Positions 1 through 8,729 of a stretch of DNA of 64,000 nt are shown here, one piece after another; position 1 is the first letter of the stretch; each line of letters begins with the position of its first letter. Position numbers and translations under genes: made by a program. The notes beneath the pieces are model-generated. The model saw only the letters and a program-made list of their open reading frames with translations, made no database searches and was not told the origin of the DNA. The stretch lies in NCBI RefSeq assembly GCF_001591365.1, contig NZ_BCUT01000001.1, forward strand, positions 2,046,001-2,110,000, given 5' to 3'. This DNA comes from Variovorax paradoxus NBRC 15149 (GTDB lineage: Bacteria > Pseudomonadota > Gammaproteobacteria > Burkholderiales > Burkholderiaceae_C).

Positions 1-1574
1 ACGGCGGCGGCCTGCAGGTGCGCCGTCTGCAGGTAGTCGACGTGCAGCGAGTTCTGCATGCGCCAGAGCGCGGTACCGATGCGCGCACGGTCGAAGGGCT
101 TGCCGGCAGTACGGTGCGCGCTTTCCAGTTCAGCGAGCTGCTGCTTCGCGCTGAAGAGCGGCGGACCGCGGTGCTGGAGCTTTTCAGCGGCGGGTTTGTG
201 CTTTTTGACAAAGGCGATCGCGGTTTCGGCGTGCGTTGCCGCGTCGTCCAGCGCCGCCCAACGCTGCGCGTCCATCTGCTCGCGCAGCTTCTTCAGGTAG
301 GCCGGCATCTCGGCGGCGGTCGGCGGCTTTTCTCGCGGCGCCAGCCGGACGCCGAGCGCATCGGGGTCCCTGCCCTTCGACTGCAGGAAGTCGCGCGCCA
401 ACTGCACCTCGACTTGCGCGCGGCGGTACTGCGCCGCCTCCTGCAGGCCTTGCGACTTCATGACGGCTTGCAGGGCTTCCAGCGAGGGATCGGCGGTGTC
501 CAGGCCCTCGGGCTGCAGATCGCCGTCGTTCAGGGCCTCGAGCGCCGCGTCGCGGCCGCGCGTGCGCTTCTCGAGCACCGACAGGTAGTGCGCGCCAGTG
601 CGCGCCTCGGCCGGATCGATGCGCTCGACCGCACCGAGCAGATCGTGGATGTCGGATGCGTCGTCCTCGGCGGTTTCGGCCAGGCCGTGGAAGACCAGGA
701 CCATCCGCTGCGCCGCCGGGAAGAACCACACCGTCGTCAGCCGCATCGGAATTTCACGCAGCTTGAAGACCGCGCTGTCCCCCTCGCCCATCCGGTAGTG
801 CGCGAACGCACGCACGCGAAGACCTGGCAGCCGGCCTTCGATGTGCGGGCGCTCGGGATGCATGTGATCGAGCTCGTAGGTCTCGTCGCCGCGCAAGGGC
901 GCATCGATCCACTGGTCGCGCGGCGCCATGTTGAAGTGCTGCCAGTTCAGGTCGGGCGCGTAGCCGGGTGCATGCTCCTTCAGCCAGTTGGCGTCGTAGG
1001 TGCCGCGCAGCGCCGCCCGCTGCGGATGCAGCACGTCGAGCGGCGCGAAGGCCGCGGGCGCCACCGCCTGGTCCGGCCTGCGCAGCCGGTCGCCCGGGTA
1101 TTCGAGGGCGGGCAGCCATCGAATGCGGTCGGTGGCCTGGCGGCCGCGCCCCGACGGGTTCTCGGCGAAGTCCGCGCCGCCATAGGCGTTGGGCCAGTCC
1201 AGGGCCAGCGGCTGCATCGGCGCCGGCGCACTCGGCGCGTCACCGTCCCAGTAGCGCTCCCCGAATGCCAGCAGGGTCTTCGAGGTGCCGCCAAGCCGGG
1301 CGCGCACCGCGACGGCCTCGGGGCGCTCGGGCGCCGCGAAGGCCTTGCCGTGCACGAGAAACTCGGGCGTCAGCTTGGCGATGCCCTCGTCGATCAAGGG
1401 CACCCCCATCTCGGCGCCGAGAAAATTCCACATCGACTGCTCGCCCCAGAGACAGCCCTGCGCCGGCTGCGCGAAAGGGACGTGCAGGTAGCCCGACACG
1501 GACAGGCCGAACCGCTTGCGGAACGCCATGGGCCTGAACGAGAGCCCGAGTGTCTGGGGCTTGATGATCTGCAT
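1..1574 (-). CDS. DUF2169 family T6SS accessory protein (3' end outside window)
   Basis: The minus-strand frame opens with ATG at 1574 and stays open to the window edge, giving about 524 visible residues without a stop. The protein begins MQIIKPQTLGLSFRPF and contains an ALDWPNAYGGADFAENPSGRG segment, which matches what I know of DUF2169 proteins. DUF2169 proteins are commonly encoded next to vgrG and PAAR genes and are thought to help load effectors onto the VgrG spike; that role is family knowledge, not visible here. The start lies 15 bases downstream of the vgrG stop, so the gene is very likely co-transcribed with vgrG. No signal peptide or membrane segment is apparent, in line with a cytoplasmic adaptor. 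The C terminus and the next gene lie outside the window. Confidence 0.8.
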   Translation of the reverse strand, partial: MQIIKPQTLGLSFRPMAFRKRFGLSVSGYLHVPFAQPAQGCLWGEQSMWNFLGAEMGVPLIDEGIAKLTPEFLVHGKAFAAPERPEAVAVRARLGGTSKTLLAFGERYWDGDAPSAPAPMQPLALDWPNAYGGADFAENPSGRGRQATDRIRWLPALEYPGDRLRRPDQAVAPAAFAPLDVLHPQRAALRGTYDANWLKEHAPGYAPDLNWQHFNMAPRDQWIDAPLRGDETYELDHMHPERPHIEGRLPGLRVRAFAHYRMGEGDSAVFKLREIPMRLTTVWFFPAAQRMVLVFHGLAETAEDDASDIHDLLGAVERIDPAEARTGAHYLSVLEKRTRGRDAALEALNDGDLQPEGLDTADPSLEALQAVMKSQGLQEAAQYRRAQVEVQLARDFLQSKGRDPDALGVRLAPREKPPTAAEMPAYLKKLREQMDAQRWAALDDAATHAETAIAFVKKHKPAAEKLQHRGPPLFSAKQQLAELESAHRTAGKPFDRARIGTALWRMQNSLHVDYLQTAHLQAAA

Positions 1575-1589
1575 GGGGGCAAGGTTGTT

Positions 1590-4571
1590 TCAGAAACCGG
1601 AGGAATTGGGTTCGGACGAATTGGGCTCTGATGAGCTGGGCTCGGATGAGCTGGGCCCGGACGAACTGGGCTCGGACGAACTGGGCTCTGACGAGCTGGG
1701 CTCGGACGAACTGGGCTCGGACGAACTGGGCCCGGATGAACTGGGCTCGGACGAGCTGGGCTCCGACGAGGTCGGCCCGTCGCCGCCGGCGGATGGATCG
1801 CTGGAAGATCCGCCGTCGGGCACGGCAAAGGGGTCGTAGTCCGATGAGAAGGCGTCGCCCCGGGTGTTCTGGGTGCTCGTCGGCGCGTCCTTGTCCATGG
1901 TGCCCGCGCCGTCGGTGGCCAGGCGGTTCAGGCGCGCGGCCAGGCCCGGGTGCCCGGCAGCGGCGGCATCCCGGGCCGCCTGCGCCAGTTCCGCCTTGGC
2001 ATCGCTGTACTGGTCCGACAGCTCGGCGAACCCGATGACGGAGGACATGAAGCCCACGTTCACCCCTTCCAGCACGCCGACGATCGCCAGGAACTCCGCG
2101 CCCTCGCTCAGCACCGTGGCGCCGCCGCCGGCGGCCCCTCCACCGGGCACGTACATCTTCATCGAATTCATCTCGATGTGCGGCCCCACCGCGATGCTCA
2201 GCTTGGCGGCGGCCACCGCCTCGAACTGCAGCGCCAGCGTGTTGCTGATGCTCGCACCCATGAAGGTGTCGATGGCCACGCCGAGAAAGGTGCTGCGGGC
2301 CAGCCCCATGTTCGTCTCGCTCGCCATGCCGACGTAGCCGCTGTTGTTGTTCCCCATGACCGTGACGTTGTTCTCGATCGACGTCTGGTTGATCTTGCCG
2401 ACCGCCAGGATCGAGGCGTCCGTGTTGCTCAGCACGCTGAACTTGTTCGCCATGATCGAGTAGGGGCCGCTGGGCACCGCCATCACCGCGGAATTGGCAC
2501 CGGTGATCTTCCATTCGAAGTGCGGCGTTTCCATCACGATGGTGGCCGCCTTGAAGCCCATGTTTCCGGAGACGGTGAAGGTCTGGTTGCCGCTTACCTT
2601 GCGCGTTTCATTGCCTGTGGTGTGGTCGATGCGGTTGCCCGAGGTCTTGGTGCGGATGTCGCCCTTGGCCTCGACCTGGTGCACGCCGTCCACCGTGGTG
2701 ACCTGGTTGCCGACGATCTTGTTTTCCTGGTTGCCGATGACCTTCAGGCTCTGGTTGACGTCGACGATGTGCGACTCGTTGTTCTTGACGTGGATGCTGC
2801 GGTTGCGCGTGACGGCCAGGCTCTGGTCACGCTGGACGATGCCGCTCTGGTCGCGCTCGACCACCAGGCTCTGGTCGCGGCCCACGGTGGTGGAATCGTC
2901 GCGCTCCACGCTGCGGCTCATGTTGCGCTCCGCATGGATGTTGATGTTCTCCTCGCCCTTCTTGTCCTCGAACATGATCTCGTTGTAGTTCGCGGGACCG
3001 CCGCCGGGCGTGGAGCGGGTCTTGAAGCCGCTCTGCGTGGGCGACTTGTAGGGAATGGGCTGGTCGTCGTTGTAGACGCGGCCCACGACGATCGGCCGGT
3101 CGGGGTCGCCGTTGATGAAATCGACGATCACCTCCTGGCCGATGCGCGGAATGAAGTACCCGCCCCAGCCCTTGCCGCTCCAGGGCTGCGACACGCGCAC
3201 CCAGCAGGTCGACTTCTCGTTGCTCTCGTCGTAGCGGTCCCAGTGGAAGTGCACCTTCACGCGGCCGTGCTCGTCCACGTGCAGCTCGTCGCCCGCGGGG
3301 CCGACCACGATGGCCGTCTGCGGACCGGGCATGGTCACGCGCGGCGTGAGGCGCGGCGGCCGGTAGGCCCGCTCCATCGGTATCGCGGTGATCAGGAATG
3401 CGCTGGTGCCCGGCTGCGAGGTGCTGAGCATCGGCGTGCTGGCGATCAGGTCTTCCAGCACCTGCAGCGTGTCGGCGTTCACCGCATCGTCGCGCAGCAC
3501 GCCGGCCAGCGCCGTGCGCAGGTCCTGTGGAACGGCCGTGCCGGCGCCCACGCTTTCATAGCCAGGGTGGCTTGCCATGAAGGTGCAGGCCGCGATCACG
3601 TAGTCGCCGTTGCGTGTGCCGTCGGGGTCGCCCTCGAACTTGAAGCTGCGCCCCGCGGCCACGTCGGGCCAGGTGGTCAGCGCCCAGTGGCGGTCGCGGC
3701 GCGCGTTGAGCTCGTCGCCGCGCAGCTTGGTGCGGTTCTCGCCGTCGTCGCCCGTGAAGTAGCCGCCCGGGAATTCGAACTCCTCGAAGTCGGCGAGTTC
3801 GTGGTCGTCCTTCACATCGATGGTGGCAGCCAGCTTCTTCTTGATCGCCTTGAAGTCGCTGTCGCGCGAGGCCTGCTTGCCGGTGTCGAACTGGCGTGCG
3901 CTCACCCAGCGCGAGATCTCGTTGTGGCGCGCCTCGCTCGCGTCGCTGGACATGTAGCGCAGCGTGCCTTCCACCGGCAGCTTCTCGTGCGCCAGGTCAC
4001 TCGCGTCCGACAGGTGCATGGTGCCGGGCGCGTCGTGCGCGTCGAACCAGTAGTAGATGCCTTCGTCCTCCAGCAGGCGCGAGAGGAACTGGTAGTCGTT
4101 CTCCTGGTGCTGCACGCAGTAGCGCCGGGGCGTGTGGGTGCCGATGACGTTGCCGGCCTTGGTCTTCTTGAAGCGCTTGATCGGGCTGTCTTCGAAGACC
4201 GCGTCGAGCACCTCGAGCACCTTCTTGTCCTGCAGGATGCGCGAGTTGGTGCGCTTGGTGAGCAGCCAGAACCACGAGCGCAGCGTGATGCGGTATTCGA
4301 AATGCCTGCCCACATGCCCGGCCCGCACGAAGCGCACCGCATGGCCCTGGCAGTGGCGCTCGTGCACGCCGCCGTCCTTGTCCTGGAACTGGATGACCAC
4401 GTCGAAGGCGCGGCCGAGAATGTCCTTGGCATCGAGCGCCTTGTTCTTCGACAGCACCGTGAGTTCGTAGGCCGACGGGCGCGCCAGCGCCTCGTGGCCC
4501 ACGATGCGCCAGAACATCAGGTCGTCCTTGGCGGGTGAATCTGTCTCGATGCGGAACTCGTGATCGGCCAT
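1590..4571 (-). CDS. vgrG: T6SS spike protein VgrG (TssI) with Ser/Pro-rich repeat tail
   Basis: The protein has 993 residues. Residues about 1-400 are the gp27-like base (starts MADHEFRIETDSPAKDD). Residues about 425-500 are the gp5-type OB fold, with DEHGRVKVHFHWDR and PRIGQEVIVDFINGDPDRP, which are typical VgrG motifs. Residues about 530-700 form a repetitive stretch (RDQSLVVERDQS, NNESHIVDVNQS) expected to build the needle beta-helix. The last about 60 residues are an SSEPS-type pentapeptide repeat encoded by a 15-base tandem repeat. VgrG normally forms the trimeric tip that is pushed out with the Hcp tube. At 993 residues it is longer than a minimal VgrG of about 600-700, so the C-terminal 250 residues may carry cargo or a docking surface. 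It sits between clpV (24-base gap) and a DUF2169 gene. Confidence 0.97.
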   Translation of the reverse strand: MADHEFRIETDSPAKDDLMFWRIVGHEALARPSAYELTVLSKNKALDAKDILGRAFDVVIQFQDKDGGVHERHCQGHAVRFVRAGHVGRHFEYRITLRSWFWLLTKRTNSRILQDKKVLEVLDAVFEDSPIKRFKKTKAGNVIGTHTPRRYCVQHQENDYQFLSRLLEDEGIYYWFDAHDAPGTMHLSDASDLAHEKLPVEGTLRYMSSDASEARHNEISRWVSARQFDTGKQASRDSDFKAIKKKLAATIDVKDDHELADFEEFEFPGGYFTGDDGENRTKLRGDELNARRDRHWALTTWPDVAAGRSFKFEGDPDGTRNGDYVIAACTFMASHPGYESVGAGTAVPQDLRTALAGVLRDDAVNADTLQVLEDLIASTPMLSTSQPGTSAFLITAIPMERAYRPPRLTPRVTMPGPQTAIVVGPAGDELHVDEHGRVKVHFHWDRYDESNEKSTCWVRVSQPWSGKGWGGYFIPRIGQEVIVDFINGDPDRPIVVGRVYNDDQPIPYKSPTQSGFKTRSTPGGGPANYNEIMFEDKKGEENINIHAERNMSRSVERDDSTTVGRDQSLVVERDQSGIVQRDQSLAVTRNRSIHVKNNESHIVDVNQSLKVIGNQENKIVGNQVTTVDGVHQVEAKGDIRTKTSGNRIDHTTGNETRKVSGNQTFTVSGNMGFKAATIVMETPHFEWKITGANSAVMAVPSGPYSIMANKFSVLSNTDASILAVGKINQTSIENNVTVMGNNNSGYVGMASETNMGLARSTFLGVAIDTFMGASISNTLALQFEAVAAAKLSIAVGPHIEMNSMKMYVPGGGAAGGGATVLSEGAEFLAIVGVLEGVNVGFMSSVIGFAELSDQYSDAKAELAQAARDAAAAGHPGLAARLNRLATDGAGTMDKDAPTSTQNTRGDAFSSDYDPFAVPDGGSSSDPSAGGDGPTSSEPSSSEPSSSGPSSSEPSSSEPSSSEPSSSEPSSSGPSSSEPSSSEPNSSEPNSSGF
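1596..1775. repeat. 15-bp tandem repeat encoding SSEPS units at the vgrG 3' end
   Basis: About twelve consecutive 15-base units, close to ctgggctcggacgaa on the plus strand, fill the 3' end of vgrG. Read in the gene's frame, they give SSEPS, SSGPS and SSEPN pentapeptides. The unit is a multiple of three, so gain or loss of units by slippage would change the tail length without breaking the frame. Units differ only by single-base substitutions, mostly at third positions plus E/G and S/N changes. Confidence 0.95.
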
Positions 4572-4595
4572 TTTTTACTCTTGATGCGCAGTTGC

Positions 4596-7325
4596 TCAGT
4601 CGAACGCGTAGGTGAAGTCGGCGTCCTTCACATCGAGCGCGACGCGGCGGATCTCGCCGCCCGACGCCAGCCGCTGCAGGTACTCGACCGAGATGGTGGG
4701 CAGCACCGTGTTGGTCAGGATCGCGTCGATCACGCGCCCGCCCGACTCCGGGTCCTGGCAGCGCGCAACCACCTGGTCGACCACCGCGTCGCTGTACTCG
4801 AAGGGCACGCCGTGGTTGGTCTCCACGCGCTTCTTGATGCGGCCCAGCTGCAGCCGCACGATCTTCTTCATCATGTCGGGCGACAGCGGGTAGTAGGGAA
4901 TGGTGACGATGCGGCCCAGGAGCGCGGGCGGGAACACCTTCATGAGCGGCGCCTTCAGCGCATCGGCCAGCGCGTTGGAATCGGGCAGCAGCTCGGGGTC
5001 GCGGCACATGCTCATCACCAGCTCGCTGCCGGCGTTGGTGGTGAGCAGGATGATCGTGTTCTTGAAATCGATCATGCGGCCCTCGCCGTCTTCCATCCAG
5101 CCCTTGTCGAACACCTGGAAGAAGATCTCGTGCACGTCGGGATGGGCCTTCTCGACCTCGTCGAGCAGCACCACGCTGTAGGGCCGGCGGCGCACCGCCT
5201 CGGTCAGGATGCCGCCCTCGCCGTAGCCCACGTAGCCGGGCGGCGCGCCCTTGAGCGTGGAGACCGTGTGCGCCTCCTGGAACTCGCTCATGTTGATGGT
5301 GATGATGTTCTGCTCGCCGCCGTACAGCGCCTCGGCCAGTGCCAGCGCGGTTTCGGTCTTGCCCACGCCCGAGGTGCCGCAGAGCATGAAGACGCCGATC
5401 GGCTTTTGCGGGTTGTCCAGCCGCGCGCGAGACGTCTGGATGCGCCGCGCGATCATATCCAGCCCGTGCTTCTGGCCGATGACGCGCTGGTTGAGCGTGT
5501 CGGCGAGCTTGAGCACCGCCTCCACTTCGTTCTTGACCATGCGGCCGACGGGAATGCCGGTCCAGTCGGCCACCACCGAGGCCACGGCCTGCTCGTCGAC
5601 CGAAGGCAGGATCAGTGGCGACTCGCCTTGCACCGCATGGATCTTGGCCTGCAGCGCATGCAGTTCTTCAAGCAGCGCGGCCCGGTCTTCGCTCCCTCCC
5701 CCGCCGGGGGAGGGCTGGGGTGGGGGCACGTCGGCTTTCGCATCGCCCTCGGCGGAAGCAGTGTCCACCGGCTTGCTCCCCGCACGCAATTTGCTGCGCA
5801 ATTCCAGCAACCGATCGACCAGCCCCTTCTCTTCCTTCCAGCGGGCGTTGAGCGTTTCCAGCTGCCCGTTCGATTCCAGCAGCAGCGCGGAGACCTGCGC
5901 GGCGCGCTTGGTCACGTCGATGCCGATGGCTTCCTCGCGGCCGATGATCTCCTGCTCGACCGTGAGCCCCTCGATGCGGCGCATGCAGTCTTCAACTTCA
6001 GGCGGCGTCGCGTGCTGACTCACAGCCACGCGCGCGCATGCCGTGTCGAGCAGGCTCACGGCCTTGTCGGGCAATTGGCGCGCGGGAATGTAGCGGTGGC
6101 TCAGCTTCACGGCCGCCTCGATGGCCTCGTCGAGCAGCTGCACGCGGTGGTGCTTCTCGAGCACGCTGGCCACGCCGCGCAGCATCAAGATGGCCTTCAC
6201 CTCGTCGGGCTCGGGCACCTGCACCACTTGGAAGCGCCTTGTCAGCGCCGGGTCTTTCTCGATGTACTTCTTGTACTCGGCCCAGGTGGTGGCGCCGATG
6301 GTGCGCAGGTTGCCGCGCGCCAATGCGGGCTTCAGCAGGTTGGCCGCATCGCCGGTGCCGGCCGCGCCGCCCGCGCCCACCAGCGTGTGGATCTCGTCGA
6401 TGAAAAGAATGATGGGCGTGGGCGATGCCTGCACCTCGTCGATCACCTGGCGCAGCCGCTGCTCGAACTCGCCCTTCATGCTCGCGCCGGCCTGCAAGAG
6501 GCCGATGTCGAGCGTGAGCAGCTTCACGTCCTTGAGCTGCGGTGGCACGTCGCCGCGCGCGAGGCGCTGCGCGAAGCCTTCGACCACGGCCGTCTTGCCG
6601 ACGCCCGCCTCGCCCGTGAGCAGCGGATTGTTCTGGCGGCGCCGCATCAGGATGTCGACGATCTGGCGGATCTCCTCGTCGCGTCCGGTGATCGGGTCCA
6701 TCTCGCCCTTCTTGGCCTTCTCGGTGAGGTCGACCGCGAACTTCTTGAGCGCGTCGCCCTTGCCCATGGCGGCGGGCGCCATCGCGCCCGAGTCTTCGCC
6801 GGGGGCGCCGCTGCCCATGCCGGTGCCGTCCTGCGCGCGCATCTGCGATTCGGGCGAGGCGTCGCAGATCTTCGCGAAGTTGTCGGCCAGGTCCTCGACC
6901 TTGACCTTCTCGAACTGCTTCGACAAACCGAACAGCGGGTTGCGCAGGCTCTGCGTCTTCAGCATGCCCACCAGGATGTAGCCGGTGCGCACCTGCGCCT
7001 CGCCGAACTGCAGCGTGGCATAGGTCCAGGCGCGTTCGATGGCGTTCTCGATGTGCGGGGAAAAATCGCTGATGGCGGTGGCGCCGCGCGGCAGGCGGTC
7101 GAGCGCGGCCGTCATGTCCTTGGCGACGACCGACACGTCGAGGCCGTAGTGCTGGATCACGCGGTGCAGGTCGGAGTCCTGCGCCTGCAGCAGCTGTGCG
7201 AACCAGTGCTCCAGTTCCACATACGGATTGCCCCGCATCTTGCAGAACACCGTGGCGCCCTCGATGGCCTTGTAGGCCAGCGAGTTGAGTTTGCCGAAAA
7301 GGGCGGTGCGACTGATTTCACTCAT
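4596..7325 (-). CDS. clpV: T6SS sheath-recycling AAA+ ATPase ClpV (TssH)
   Basis: This 909-residue class-I AAA+ unfoldase has an N-terminal Clp domain (residues about 1-150) and two ATPase modules. The first has Walker A GEAGVGKT at about 236 with the FIDEIHTLVGAGG Walker B region. The second has Walker A GTSGVGKT at about 647 with VVLLDEVEKAH. ClpV disassembles the contracted TssB/TssC sheath in the cytoplasm after firing. The first module and start (MSEISRTALFGKLN) match the ClpV1 family rather than ClpB. Unusually, residues about 527-540 (PPPQPSPGGGG) are encoded by a GC-rich palindromic repeat inserted in frame in the middle-domain region. The gene lies between the TPR-methyltransferase and vgrG genes. 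Confidence 0.97.
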   Translation of the reverse strand: MSEISRTALFGKLNSLAYKAIEGATVFCKMRGNPYVELEHWFAQLLQAQDSDLHRVIQHYGLDVSVVAKDMTAALDRLPRGATAISDFSPHIENAIERAWTYATLQFGEAQVRTGYILVGMLKTQSLRNPLFGLSKQFEKVKVEDLADNFAKICDASPESQMRAQDGTGMGSGAPGEDSGAMAPAAMGKGDALKKFAVDLTEKAKKGEMDPITGRDEEIRQIVDILMRRRQNNPLLTGEAGVGKTAVVEGFAQRLARGDVPPQLKDVKLLTLDIGLLQAGASMKGEFEQRLRQVIDEVQASPTPIILFIDEIHTLVGAGGAAGTGDAANLLKPALARGNLRTIGATTWAEYKKYIEKDPALTRRFQVVQVPEPDEVKAILMLRGVASVLEKHHRVQLLDEAIEAAVKLSHRYIPARQLPDKAVSLLDTACARVAVSQHATPPEVEDCMRRIEGLTVEQEIIGREEAIGIDVTKRAAQVSALLLESNGQLETLNARWKEEKGLVDRLLELRSKLRAGSKPVDTASAEGDAKADVPPPQPSPGGGGSEDRAALLEELHALQAKIHAVQGESPLILPSVDEQAVASVVADWTGIPVGRMVKNEVEAVLKLADTLNQRVIGQKHGLDMIARRIQTSRARLDNPQKPIGVFMLCGTSGVGKTETALALAEALYGGEQNIITINMSEFQEAHTVSTLKGAPPGYVGYGEGGILTEAVRRRPYSVVLLDEVEKAHPDVHEIFFQVFDKGWMEDGEGRMIDFKNTIILLTTNAGSELVMSMCRDPELLPDSNALADALKAPLMKVFPPALLGRIVTIPYYPLSPDMMKKIVRLQLGRIKKRVETNHGVPFEYSDAVVDQVVARCQDPESGGRVIDAILTNTVLPTISVEYLQRLASGGEIRRVALDVKDADFTYAFD
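5692..5726. repeat. GC-rich palindromic (REP-like) element inside clpV
   Basis: The core ccctcccccgccgggggagg is a near-perfect palindrome followed by a G-rich tail (ctggggtggggg). The same core recurs, inverted, at 15683-15716 and in a variant form at 56085-56109. Here it lies within the clpV reading frame and is translated as a Pro/Gly-rich linker. The length is compatible with an in-frame insertion. Confidence 0.8.
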
Positions 7326-7394
7326 GGAAGACTCCGTATCTGTTGAAGACGATTCATGCCGGAAAATTTGAAGGTCGTCGATCCGTGTCCGGCG

Positions 7395-8729
7395 TCAATG
7401 CGCAGAAAGCCTTGCGCTGGCCAGCCACCCCTGCACGTCCTGCCCCGCCTCGCGGCGCGGCACGATCGGCTCGATGCGCACGGCACAAAAACCGGCAGCC
7501 GCAAGACAGGCCTCCACATGCGCAGCCGCATGGCGGTAGCGGCCGCTGCCTTCGAGCCTGAAGTCGTGCTGCCCCCCGGGCATGGCCTCGACCGTGAACA
7601 CCACCCCGCCCTCCGGACGCAGCGCGCGCTCGGCCGCCGCCAGCACCTCGTGCAAGTCGCCGAAGTAGCACAGCGTGTCAGCCGATATCACCAGGTCGAA
7701 GCGGCCGGGCTGCGTGTGCAGGTAGTGGGTGAGCTCGGCCTTGTGCAGCACGTCGTAGCCGCCGCGCTGCTCCGCGCGCTGCAGCATGCCGACCGACAGG
7801 TCGCAGCCGGCCAGGTGCGCGGCCCAGGGCCGCAGCAGCGGGGCGCAGAGCCCGGTGCCGCAGCCGGCATCGACCACGGCCAGGCTCGCGGCCGGCGCGC
7901 CATGCATTTGCTGCACCGCCTGCGCCACCAGCTCGGGCGCACGGTAGTGCAGCTTCTCCAGGCTGGCGTCGAAGCTTCCGGCGTAGCTGTCGAACACGGT
8001 CTCCACATAGCCGTCGCTGGCGCGCGCGGGCGCCTGCCCCTCGCAGGCGGCCAGCAGATGCGTGACCACGGGATTGCCTGGATCCTCGGCCAGCCACTCC
8101 CGGTACATGCCAAGGGCCTGATCGTGCTCGCCGAGCAGTTCCAGCGCACGAATCACCTGCGAGCGGGCGCTCAGGTTGCGCGGCTGCAGCAGCACCGCAC
8201 GGCTGTTGGCGATGACGCTCTCATGGGTGCGCCCCTGCTCCATCAGCGCGATCGACAGGTTGTACCAGGCCTCGCTGAATTCCGGCCGCAGTTCGATCGC
8301 CTGGCGGCTCACGCGCTCGGCGGCTTGCCAGTGGCCCTTGCGGCGTTCGAGCGATGCGATGTTGCTCAGCGCATCGGCGCCTTCGTCGCCTTCTTTGGCG
8401 AAGGAAACGCTGTTGCCGTAGGCGAGCATCGCGTCGTCGATGCGGCCGGTCTCGACCAGCAGGTTGCCCAGGTTGTTCCAGGCGCCGCTTTGCGCGGGTT
8501 GCAGCGTGAGCGACCTTCCGATCAACGCGATGCTCTCGTTGCTGCGGCCTTGCGCATGGCGCAGCAGGCCCTGGTAGTGCAGGGCGTCGGGGTCGGCCGG
8601 CGCGGCCTCCAGGAGGCGGTCCAGCAATCGGTCCGCCGCGTCCAGCTTCTGCGCCTTGACCAGGGCCGCGGCTTGCGCCAGCGCGGCCGCGTGCGCCGTC
8701 GTGTCCGGGTGCACGGGCGTCGTCGTCAT
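7395..8729 (-). CDS. TPR-repeat SAM-dependent methyltransferase of the T6SS operon
   Basis: This 444-residue protein has TPR-like helical repeats over residues about 10-230 (for example GAWNNLGNLLVETGRIDDA and EAWYNLSIALMEQGRTHES). A class-I methyltransferase domain follows, with motif I VVDAGCGTGLCAPLL at about 288 and a conserved LVISADTLCYFGDL strand. This architecture resembles COG4976-type TPR methyltransferases. The ATG at 8729 overlaps the tssG stop by four bases (ATGA), which argues for translational coupling and supports this start over upstream in-frame extensions. The substrate is unknown. Its location between tssG and clpV suggests it modifies a component or effector of this secretion system. 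It is not one of the 13 core T6SS proteins. Confidence 0.85.
   Translation of the reverse strand: MTTTPVHPDTTAHAAALAQAAALVKAQKLDAADRLLDRLLEAAPADPDALHYQGLLRHAQGRSNESIALIGRSLTLQPAQSGAWNNLGNLLVETGRIDDAMLAYGNSVSFAKEGDEGADALSNIASLERRKGHWQAAERVSRQAIELRPEFSEAWYNLSIALMEQGRTHESVIANSRAVLLQPRNLSARSQVIRALELLGEHDQALGMYREWLAEDPGNPVVTHLLAACEGQAPARASDGYVETVFDSYAGSFDASLEKLHYRAPELVAQAVQQMHGAPAASLAVVDAGCGTGLCAPLLRPWAAHLAGCDLSVGMLQRAEQRGGYDVLHKAELTHYLHTQPGRFDLVISADTLCYFGDLHEVLAAAERALRPEGGVVFTVEAMPGGQHDFRLEGSGRYRHAAAHVEACLAAAGFCAVRIEPIVPRREAGQDVQGWLASARLSAH

Noticed and set aside
1596..1775. The evenly spaced repeats at the vgrG end were considered as a CRISPR array.
   Set aside because: Units are contiguous 15-bp tandem repeats without spacers, in frame with vgrG, and no cas genes are present.
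1950..7346. Plus-strand open frames of 862 and 928 codons opposite vgrG and clpV.
   Set aside because: They lie antisense to strongly supported genes, start without ribosome sites and have His/Arg/Ala-biased composition typical of shadow frames.
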